From: Desulfobaculum sp044987625
GTDB lineage: Bacteria > Desulfobacterota > Desulfovibrionia > Desulfovibrionales > Desulfovibrionaceae
DNA: 64,000 bases
Direction of reading: 5' to 3'
NCBI RefSeq assembly: GCF_044987625.1
Contig: NZ_JBJDSB010000001.1
Span: 248,001-312,000, forward strand
Shown here piece by piece: positions 16,995-24,211 of this stretch. Below the pieces are notes generated by a model. That model worked only from the letters and a program-made list of their open reading frames with translations. It was not told the origin of the DNA and made no database searches. Each line of letters opens with the position of its first letter. The first letter of the stretch is position 1. A program made the position numbers and the translations under genes.

Positions 16995-18401
16995 CTACTC
17001 CATCCTGCCAGTCATGTGTTGGGGTTGCACTAGTGTATCAAACTCTTCCTCTGTCATCACCCCCAAAGCCATACAGGCTTCCCGAAGCGTTACATCATGC
17101 TCCCACGCATGGTGCGCCACACGGGCCGCAGCGTCATATCCAATACTCGGTGCAAGGGCCGTGGCCAGCATCAGCGAGCGCTCCACAAAGGCGGCTATGC
17201 GGTCCCGGCGCGGGGTCAGTCCCGTCACCGTGCCGCGGCAAAAGGCTTCGGTCACATCCGCCAGCGTCTGCATACTGCGCAGAACGTTGTCCGCAATCAG
17301 CGGCTTAAACACGTTCAGCTCAAAGTTGCCCTGCGTTCCGGCAAAGGCCACTGCGCCGTCCTGGCCCATCACCTGCGCGCAGGCCATGGTCAGAGCCTCG
17401 CACTGGGTGGGGTTCACCTTGCCGGGCATAATGCTGGACCCCGGCTCATTGGCAGGCAGCAGCAATTCGCCTATGCCGCAGGACGGCCCACTGCCCAGCC
17501 AGCGGATGTCGTTGGCAACCTTGTACAGCGCGCCCGCCGCCCCGCGTAGCGCGCCGGAGCACGCCACCATGGCGTCATGGGCGGCCATGCCCGCAAAGCG
17601 GCTGCGCGCAGGGACAAACGGGTGCTCCTGCGACCGGGCAAGGCGCTCAATGACACGCCGGGCAAAATCCGGATGCGCGCTGAGTCCCGTGCCGACGGCT
17701 GTTCCTCCCAGCGGCAGTTCCAACAGGTCCGGCAGGCACCCCTCAAGGCGCGCCGCCGCAGCGCGCACCTGCGCCGCGTAGCCGGAAAACTCCTGCCCAA
17801 GGGTCATGGGCACGGCGTCCATCAGATGGGTGCGGCCAATCTTAACTACGTCGTCCCACTCTGCGGCCTTGGCGGCGAGGGTGCGGGACAGTTCCTCCAG
17901 CACGGGAACAACGCGTTCGCTCAACACACCCACCGCGGCCACGTGCATGGCGGCGGGGAACACATCGTTGGTGGACTGGCAGCGGTTCACATGATCGTTG
18001 GGGTGCACGGGATCCTTGCGGCCCATCTCGGCCCCGGCAAGCTGCGCCGCGCGGTTGGCCAGCACCTCGTTGACGTTCATATTCGTCTGCGTGCCGCTGC
18101 CGCTTTGCCAGACGCCAAGGGGGAACTGCGCGTCAAGCTCGCCCCGCTCGCCCTCTTCGGCGGCGGTGGCAATCCATCCCGCAACGTCGCGGGGGATGAG
18201 GTCAAGGTCCGCATTCACCTCAGCCGCCGCGCCCTTGATGGCGCACAGCGCGTGCAGGAGCGTGCGGGGCAGTGGCTCGCCGCCGGGAAAATTCTGGATG
18301 GCCCGCTGGGTCTGCGCGCCCCACAGCGCCTCGGCCGGGACGGCCACCTCGCCAAGGGTGTCGGATTCCATGCGGACAGCGCCGCGTGCGGGTCTACTCA
18401 T
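16995..18401 (-). CDS. fumC: Fumarate hydratase, class II
   Basis: Iron-independent fumarase interconverting fumarate and malate. The 468-aa protein carries the superfamily signature GSSIMPGKVNPTQ, the substrate-binding SGSGTQTNMNVNEV and HPNDHVNRCQSTND, and GRTHLMDAVPMTLGQEFSGY. Length and motifs are canonical. Its start overlaps the dinB stop by 4 bp (ATGA), so the two are translationally coupled although functionally unrelated. Confidence 0.95.
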   Translation of the reverse strand: MSRPARGAVRMESDTLGEVAVPAEALWGAQTQRAIQNFPGGEPLPRTLLHALCAIKGAAAEVNADLDLIPRDVAGWIATAAEEGERGELDAQFPLGVWQSGSGTQTNMNVNEVLANRAAQLAGAEMGRKDPVHPNDHVNRCQSTNDVFPAAMHVAAVGVLSERVVPVLEELSRTLAAKAAEWDDVVKIGRTHLMDAVPMTLGQEFSGYAAQVRAAAARLEGCLPDLLELPLGGTAVGTGLSAHPDFARRVIERLARSQEHPFVPARSRFAGMAAHDAMVACSGALRGAAGALYKVANDIRWLGSGPSCGIGELLLPANEPGSSIMPGKVNPTQCEALTMACAQVMGQDGAVAFAGTQGNFELNVFKPLIADNVLRSMQTLADVTEAFCRGTVTGLTPRRDRIAAFVERSLMLATALAPSIGYDAAARVAHHAWEHDVTLREACMALGVMTEEEFDTLVQPQHMTGRME

Positions 18402-19654
18402 AGTGTCTCCTTGTCGGCATTGTCTGGTGACGCATTGGGGCTTGCGCTTGGGGCATCCGCCGCGTCATGCCTGAGGGCCAGCACGTCCCCGCGCAGCACC
18501 GCGCCGCCGCCAAAGCGCTGGCGTATGGCGTCCAGCGCGCGGTCAAGGCGCGGCGCACGGTCTGACGTGGCGGCCTCTGCGGATTCTATCTCAAAAAGGC
18601 TGAGTTGGCGCTGGGGCTGACGGAAGTTGGACACGCCGACGCCAATAAGGCGTACCTTGCGCGGCAAACGCTCCGCCGCAAGGAGTTCGCACGCCGTCTC
18701 GTAGATGAGGGACGTGGAGTCCATACAGTCGTCCAGCGTCCGGCTGCGGGTGCGGTTGGTGAAGTTGTCGAACTTGATCTTGAGGGTGATGGTGCGCCCA
18801 CGCAGGCCGTGCTTTCGCAGGTCCGCGCCCACGCGTTCGGCCTGCACCAGCAGCCACTGCCGCAGCACCGCAAGGTCCGAGGTATCATCGTCCAGTGTGT
18901 TTTCGGCGCTGGAGGACTTGGGCTCGTGCTCGGGAACCACGGGGCTGTCGTCCTCGCCAAGGGCGCGGGCGTAAAGCTTGCGGCCCATGCTCCCAAGGCG
19001 CTGCTCCCAAAACGTGGCCGGGCGCTTCAGAATGTCCCCCGCCACACTGACGCCGTAGCGCCGCAGTGTCTCCTGCGACTTGGGACCAATGCCGGGAATT
19101 TTGCGCACCGGAAGTGTTTCCAAAAAGGCGGCCACGTCATCCTCGTGCAGGATGAACACGCCGTTCGGCTTGTCCATATCCGAAGCGATCTTCGCCAGAA
19201 ATTTGTTGGGGGCCACGCCAACGGAACAGGTCAGCCCCGTGGCGGCGAGCACCTCGGCCTTGAGGTAGGCGGCAAGGGCGGCAGGCTCGCCAAACAGGCG
19301 CTCCGTCCCTGTGGCGTCAATATACGCTTCATCCACGGACACCTGCTCCACAAGGGGGGATACGGTCCGCAGGATGTCCATCACCACGGCGGAGACCTCC
19401 TTGTAGCGGCGCATGCGCACGGGCTGATAGGCCCCATGCGGGCACAGGCGGCGCGCGGTGGCGATGGGCATGGCGGAGTGCACGCCATAGGTGCGGGCTT
19501 CGTAGGATGCGGCGGACACCACGCCCCGGTGCGAGCCGCCCACGATAACGGGCTTGCCCTTCAGGCTGGGGTCGTCAGCCTGTTCCACGCTGGCGAAGAA
19601 GGCGTCCATATCCACATGCAGAATGATGCGGCGAGGTTGGTCCATCCCCTTCAT
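18398..19654 (-). CDS. dinB: DNA polymerase IV (Y family)
   Basis: Error-prone translesion polymerase. The catalytic palm motif ILHVDMDAFFASVEQ is near the N-terminus and the second carboxylate motif SVDEAYIDATG follows about 95 residues later. The little-finger domain ends near QRQLSLFEIE, a beta-clamp-binding-like segment (QLSLF), with a ~45-residue tail after it. The start is placed at 19654 (MKGMDQPRR), about 418 aa; a second ATG at 19645 is possible. The frame is open further upstream, but that part reads as proline-rich non-coding sequence and crosses the terminator of the upstream gene. Coupled to fumC by ATGA. Confidence 0.92.
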   Translation of the reverse strand: MKGMDQPRRIILHVDMDAFFASVEQADDPSLKGKPVIVGGSHRGVVSAASYEARTYGVHSAMPIATARRLCPHGAYQPVRMRRYKEVSAVVMDILRTVSPLVEQVSVDEAYIDATGTERLFGEPAALAAYLKAEVLAATGLTCSVGVAPNKFLAKIASDMDKPNGVFILHEDDVAAFLETLPVRKIPGIGPKSQETLRRYGVSVAGDILKRPATFWEQRLGSMGRKLYARALGEDDSPVVPEHEPKSSSAENTLDDDTSDLAVLRQWLLVQAERVGADLRKHGLRGRTITLKIKFDNFTNRTRSRTLDDCMDSTSLIYETACELLAAERLPRKVRLIGVGVSNFRQPQRQLSLFEIESAEAATSDRAPRLDRALDAIRQRFGGGAVLRGDVLALRHDAADAPSASPNASPDNADKETL

Positions 19655-19686
19655 TTCGCACCCGCGCCCGCAGGTGTCAATGCCGC

Positions 19687-19727
19687 GAAAAGCCCACAAG
19701 AAAGCCCGCACGGCGAACCGTGCGGGC
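19687..19727 (-). terminator. Terminator of the Skp-like lipoprotein gene
   Basis: Perfect 10-bp stem GCCCGCACGG / CCGTGCGGGC (19704-19727) with a 4-base loop, followed on the minus strand by TTTCTTGTGGGCTTTT. Confidence 0.75.
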
Positions 19728-19754
19728 CTACAGGGCGAGTTTGGCCGGTTATGG

Positions 19755-20291
19755 CTACTCGGCGGACTCGGCGTTGTCGTCAGCGGCTTCTTCGGCCTTG
19801 GCGGCGGGCTCAGCGGTTTCGCTGACAATGCCAAGATCGATGTTGCGGGCGTTCATGGCTTCCACAACTGCTGATGTGATATCGGCATCCTTGCCAAAGG
19901 ACAGGGCCTGCTGCTTGTTCAGAACAACGCTAATGCCATTCTTGTCGCGGTATTCGTCCAGCACGGCGCTGAATTCTTCATTAAGCTTTTCGACGATGCG
20001 GCGCTGTTCGCCACTCATGTGTTCCTGCATCTGCATGAACTCTTCCTGAGCTTTTTTCAGCGCGCCGTCATCGGCGGAATCGTCCGCGGGCTTCTGGATT
20101 TCGGCCAGACGCCCCTGCAACTGCTGCCCCATGCCGCGGAGGTAGTCCCCACCGGCGACACAGGCATCGCAGGACTGAAAGACTTCAGCGGGGTCGACGA
20201 TGGCAATCTTTTCTGCGGACTGCTGCTGACATCCGGCAAGTCCGGTAAGAGCCAACATCAGCGCGGCGGCGAACATCAGTTTCAGTTTCAT
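19755..20291 (-). CDS. Skp/OmpH-like lipoprotein
   Basis: A 178-aa protein with a lipoprotein signal peptide (MKLKLMFAAALMLALTGLAG, lipobox LAGC with Cys at residue 21). The mature part begins IAIVDPAEVFQSCDACVAGG like Skp, then has a charged helical, coiled-coil-like region (EEFMQMQEHMSGEQRRIVEKLNEEF) and the Skp-like return strand GISVVLNKQQALSF. The C-terminus is Ala/Glu-rich. This is a second OmpH-family protein beside the one at the left edge, here membrane-anchored. The start is chosen at 20291 because of GGAG upstream and the perfect signal peptide. Single gene with its own terminator. Confidence 0.8.
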   Translation of the reverse strand: MKLKLMFAAALMLALTGLAGCQQQSAEKIAIVDPAEVFQSCDACVAGGDYLRGMGQQLQGRLAEIQKPADDSADDGALKKAQEEFMQMQEHMSGEQRRIVEKLNEEFSAVLDEYRDKNGISVVLNKQQALSFGKDADITSAVVEAMNARNIDLGIVSETAEPAAKAEEAADDNAESAE

Positions 20292-20485
20292 TAGGTACTC
20301 CAGCGTTGAAAGTGAATGCAAAGTTTTCTTGCGTTCTCAAAGTTCCAATTCATACCTGTCCCGGCCAGCCATGGCAAGGGGAGTGGAAAGAAAATCCCAC
20401 TTACGCCCCCCTTGTACAGACACGCCAAACCCCGTACAACGTCTTACATATTCCACCCCCTCGCCTTCAACAAGGACGCGGCCCC

Positions 20486-21682
20486 ATGATACATGCCCAT
20501 ACTGTCATCTGCGGCGCGGGAATACTCGGTCTGACACTGGCGCGTGAACTGCTCCGGCGCGGCGATACGGACATTTTGATTCTGGAAAAGGAACGCGCCT
20601 CCGGCGCGCATGCCTCGGGCCGCAACAGTGGCGTGCTGCACGCGGGCATCTATTACGCCCCCGGCTCCGCCCGCGCGGCCACATGCAGACGCGGCGGCGC
20701 GCTCATGCGCGAGTATTGCCTTGAAAACGGCCTCCCCCTCAAGGACAACGGCAAGGTCATCGTCGCCGTCAATCCGGAACAGCTTCCCGCGCTGGACAAC
20801 CTGTATAAGCGCGCCACAGCCAACGGCGCCACGGTCCGCCTGATTGACGAAGCCGAGCTTGCCCGCATTGAACCCCATGCCCGCACCGTGGACCGCGCCA
20901 TCCACTCTCCCTGCACCGCCGTGGTGGACCCGAGAGCCATCCTCAAGCGGCTGACGGACGAGCTGACCTCTTCCGGCAAGGTCCGCATTCTGTACGGCGT
21001 CCGCGTCACCGGGGCGGGGCAGCCGGGTACCGTCGCCACCACGGACGGCCCTGTGGGCTTTGGCCGCCTCGTCAACACCCTTGGCTCGCACGCGGACACC
21101 CTCGCCCACGCCTTCGGCGTCGGCAAGCAGTACCAGCTTATCCCCTTCAAAGGCGCGTACAAACGCCTTGCCCCGGACGCCGCCGTGCAGGTGCGCGGCA
21201 GCATCTATCCCGTGCCCGACCCGCGCAATCCCTTCCTTGGCGTCCACTTTACCCGCGGGGTCTCTGGCGCGGTGTACGTTGGCCCCACAGCCGCCCCGGC
21301 CTTTGGCCGCGAAAACTACTCCGGCATAGCAGGGACCGGTCCCGAAACCCTGCGCATCCTCTACCGCGACGCAATACTCTTCTGCACCAACGACGCCTTC
21401 CGCACCGTGGCCGTGGAGGAAACGAAAAAGTACGCCTTCTCCCACTTCTTCCGCGAGGCGCGCCGCCTTGTGCGGGGACTGAGGCCACGGGACATCCAAC
21501 CCAGCCCCAAGATAGGCATCCGTCCCCAACTGGTGCACATCCCAACCGGGGAATTGGTCACGGACTTTCTAGTGGAGACCGAAGGAAACACCACCCACAT
21601 CCTCAACGCCATCTCCCCGGCGTTCACCAGCTCCATGGCCTTTGCCCAGACCGTCGCGGACACCGCCATCCCCGACGTGTAG
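20486..21682 (+). CDS. lhgO: L-2-hydroxyglutarate oxidase family FAD-dependent oxidoreductase
   Basis: A 398-aa flavoprotein of the DAO superfamily. The N-terminal FAD-binding motif is VICGAGILGLTLARELLRRG, followed by ASGRNSGVLHAGIYYAPGS, the hallmark of LhgO/YgaF proteins that oxidise L-2-hydroxyglutarate to 2-oxoglutarate. Further matches: YQLIPFKGAYKRL, YPVPDPRNPFLGVHFTRGV and the C-terminal NAISPAFTSSMAFAQ. The ATG at 20486 has AAGGA upstream; the longer open frame before it lacks a ribosome binding site. Electrons probably go to the quinone pool (family knowledge). Divergent from the Skp-like lipoprotein. Confidence 0.88.
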   Translation: MIHAHTVICGAGILGLTLARELLRRGDTDILILEKERASGAHASGRNSGVLHAGIYYAPGSARAATCRRGGALMREYCLENGLPLKDNGKVIVAVNPEQLPALDNLYKRATANGATVRLIDEAELARIEPHARTVDRAIHSPCTAVVDPRAILKRLTDELTSSGKVRILYGVRVTGAGQPGTVATTDGPVGFGRLVNTLGSHADTLAHAFGVGKQYQLIPFKGAYKRLAPDAAVQVRGSIYPVPDPRNPFLGVHFTRGVSGAVYVGPTAAPAFGRENYSGIAGTGPETLRILYRDAILFCTNDAFRTVAVEETKKYAFSHFFREARRLVRGLRPRDIQPSPKIGIRPQLVHIPTGELVTDFLVETEGNTTHILNAISPAFTSSMAFAQTVADTAIPDV

Positions 21683-21691
21683 CCCCGCCAT

Positions 21692-21723
21692 AAAAAAACG
21701 GGAACGCCACGCGGCGTCCCCGT
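21692..21723 (-). terminator. Terminator of the gamma-glutamyltransferase gene
   Basis: On the minus strand ACGGGGACGCC-GCGT-GGCGTTCCCGT is followed by seven T (A run 21692-21698). It lies between the convergent lhgO and ggt genes. Confidence 0.82.
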
Positions 21724-21753
21724 CCTCATATGTCAAAGCGCAAGCGCCCGGCC

Positions 21754-23403
21754 CTAGTAGCCGAAGGCGCAGCCGTCGGCGCGGCAGTCACTGCCCGCAG
21801 TGAGCCAGCCCGTTGCTGCATCGCGCAGGATAATCTGCCCGCGTCCGAACAGCCCCCGGTCGTAGCCGGACACCGTCTTCACCGGATGCCCAAGGTCGGC
21901 CAGTCCGGCCAGCACCTCGGGGGACGTTGTCTCCTCCACGGCCAGCGCCGCGCCGGCCGTTCCGTCCTCAAGGCAGAACCGTGCGCGGTCCAGCGCGGCC
22001 TGCGGGTCCACCTCGTCATCAAGGAGCGCGCTCACCACCTGCACATGCCCCTGCGGCTGCATAAACCCGCCCATCACGCCAAACGGTCCGTACAGCGAGC
22101 CGTCCGCGTTCAGGAGCATGCCGGGAATAATGGTGTGGTAGGTACGCTTGCCCGGCGCAAGGGCGTTGGGGTGCTGTGGGTCCAGCGAGAAGTTGTGACC
22201 CCTGTTCTGCATCACAAAGCCCGTATCGCGCGGGACAATGCCCGTACCAAAGGTCATGTAGCAACTGTTGACCATGGAGCAGGCGTTGCCGCGCTCGTCC
22301 ACCACGCAAAAATAGACCGTATCCGACGAGGCAGGCGGCGTGCCGTGGGTGATGTCCGCCGCGCGGGTATGTGTGACCAGCTTGGCGCGCTCGCGGGCGT
22401 ATTCCGGACGGAGCAGGCCGCGCACAGGCACCTCGGCCGCATCCGGGTCCGCCACATACCGGCGCGAATCCGCAAAGGCGAGGCGCAGGGCCTCCACCAT
22501 GGCGTGGGTGCGCCGCGTGGAACCGGGCGCGCCCAGCGTATACGGCGACAGCTCGGCCAAAATGTTCAGCGCCATCAGCGCCGTGATGCCCTGTCCGTTG
22601 GGCGCGCACTCCACCACCTGCTTGCCGCGGTAGGTGGTGCTGATGGGCCGCGTCCAGTCGCCATGGTGCGCCGCAAGGTCGGCGGCATCCAGCACGCCGC
22701 CGCGCTCCTGCACGGCGGTCACGATATCCTGCGCTATCTCGCCGGTGTAGAACGCCTCGCGCGCGGACTGCACGTCCCCCGCGTTCATGAGGATATCCAG
22801 CACCCGCGCCATGCCCGGATTGGTCATCAACTCGCCAAAGCGCGGGGCCTTGCCGCCGCGCAGCAGGGCCTCGCCGCCGGCAACGCGCAACGCGTCGGCC
22901 CCTTCGTCCCACAGGTTCGCCGTCACCGGTCCAATGGGGAAGCCGTCCGCCGCCAACTCCCGCGCCGGGCCGAGGGTTTCCGTAAGGGGCAAAACGCCGT
23001 GGCGCTCCACAAGGCGGCACCACGCATCGCACGCACCGGGCACGGTGACGCTCAATGGATGGCGCGGAGGAAGCTCGCCGCCGGTGCGGTCCGCAAGGCA
23101 GGCAAAATCAAGGGCGCACGGCGACCGGCCCGACCCGTTCAGGGCCGTGACCTCACCGCGCGAGGCGTCGAAGTACAGGGCAAAGGCGTCGCCGCCAAGG
23201 CCCGTGGAACACGGCTCCACCACCGCGAGCACGGCGGCCATAGCCACAGCGGCGTCAGCGGCAGTCCCGCCCGCGCGCAAGGTGGCAAGACCGGCCTCAA
23301 CAGCGACGGGCTGGCTGGCCGCAGCCATGGCATGACGCGCAGACACAGGCGAACGCCGGGGGCCGCCAAATCCCGGAAGAGCAGAAGCACAAGATGCGGA
23401 CAT
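21754..23403 (-). CDS. Gamma-glutamyltransferase family Ntn-hydrolase
   Basis: A 549-aa autoprocessing Ntn-hydrolase. The large-subunit part shows HAMAAASQPVAVEAGLATL and GGTAADAAVAMAAVLAVVEP; the expected cleavage site and nucleophile is the Thr in SSDTVYFCVVDERGNACSMVNS, followed by the conserved PRDTGFVMQNRGHNFSLDP and GGFMQPQGHVQVVSALLD. No signal peptide is visible, so it is probably cytoplasmic, like YwrD- or oxamate-amidohydrolase-type members rather than the classical periplasmic Ggt. The substrate is therefore uncertain. The start at 23403 is supported by GGAG six bases upstream; two in-frame alternatives lie upstream. Confidence 0.87.
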   Translation of the reverse strand: MSASCASALPGFGGPRRSPVSARHAMAAASQPVAVEAGLATLRAGGTAADAAVAMAAVLAVVEPCSTGLGGDAFALYFDASRGEVTALNGSGRSPCALDFACLADRTGGELPPRHPLSVTVPGACDAWCRLVERHGVLPLTETLGPARELAADGFPIGPVTANLWDEGADALRVAGGEALLRGGKAPRFGELMTNPGMARVLDILMNAGDVQSAREAFYTGEIAQDIVTAVQERGGVLDAADLAAHHGDWTRPISTTYRGKQVVECAPNGQGITALMALNILAELSPYTLGAPGSTRRTHAMVEALRLAFADSRRYVADPDAAEVPVRGLLRPEYARERAKLVTHTRAADITHGTPPASSDTVYFCVVDERGNACSMVNSCYMTFGTGIVPRDTGFVMQNRGHNFSLDPQHPNALAPGKRTYHTIIPGMLLNADGSLYGPFGVMGGFMQPQGHVQVVSALLDDEVDPQAALDRARFCLEDGTAGAALAVEETTSPEVLAGLADLGHPVKTVSGYDRGLFGRGQIILRDAATGWLTAGSDCRADGCAFGY

Positions 23404-23548
23404 GGTTGACTCCATGAATGTTGATTGCGTGATGTCCGCAGGATGCCCGGTTCCCCCGCTCCCTGCAAGGGGCTGCGCCAAAACACAACGCCCCGGCCCG
23501 GAGCGGGCAAGGGCGCTGTCATATGCCGATGAGGAGAAAACGCGCAGA

Positions 23549-23920
23549 CTAGGCCGGTGCGGCCATAAAGGCGGCGCGGGGCGCCCGGCGGGCCGTGCGG
23601 GCCTCGGTGGCGCTTTGGCAGTGCACGCACAGGGTGGCGGCGGGATAGGCCTTCATGCGCGCAAGGCCGATGGGCTCGCCGCATTCCTCGCACAGGCCAA
23701 ATTCCGGATCGCTCATGCGGTGCAGGGCGGCGCGGATCTCACGAAGGCGCGCATCGCGGATGCGACCAAGGGAGAGGTTGGTGTGAACATGGGACAGAAG
23801 GGACGCATACTCATTGTCATCAGGGCAGCTTGCGGTCCGAACGTCAACGTTCTCCCGTTCGAGGTCGCGAAGCAGTTGCTGCAGAAAAACACGGATAGTG
23901 AATCGGTCCTTGGCAGTCAT
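23549..23920 (-). CDS. DksA/TraR-type zinc-finger protein
   Basis: A 123-aa protein with a helical N-terminus and a C4 zinc finger CEECGEPIGLARMKAYPAAT-LCVHCQ (about 77-102), the DksA/TraR signature. DksA-type proteins bind the RNA polymerase secondary channel and modulate transcription with ppGpp. It lacks the full coiled-coil length and the DxxDxA tip of E. coli DksA (151 aa), so it is better called DksA-like. A strong GGAGG precedes the ATG. The last ~20 residues are basic and Ala-rich. Confidence 0.87.
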   Translation of the reverse strand: MTAKDRFTIRVFLQQLLRDLERENVDVRTASCPDDNEYASLLSHVHTNLSLGRIRDARLREIRAALHRMSDPEFGLCEECGEPIGLARMKAYPAATLCVHCQSATEARTARRAPRAAFMAAPA

Positions 23921-24211
23921 ACGGTACCTCCATGAGATTTTGGGGCACCCTATCCACCATGTCTGACAGCCGTATTGTGGCCCGGTGACGATCGCGCGAC
24001 GTCACCACGAAACGCTCAGCCCGCACACACCGCCCCGCAGGGCACTGGCCAACGCGCGGCGCATCTGCGCCCTTCGTCCTGCTCCCACGCCGCACCTCCG
24101 CCACGCCCGCCCCGCTCCCGGCCGCACCGCAGCCCCCACCGCACCACTGCTGGCCACATACAACAGGCAACCTTCAAAGGCGCGTAGCGGGGTCCACCTT
24201 AGCGGAGTCTG

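Noticed and set aside
19655..19834. Upstream extension of dinB by 60 residues
   Set aside because: It would run through the terminator of the preceding gene and encodes a proline-rich stretch with no counterpart in polymerase IV.
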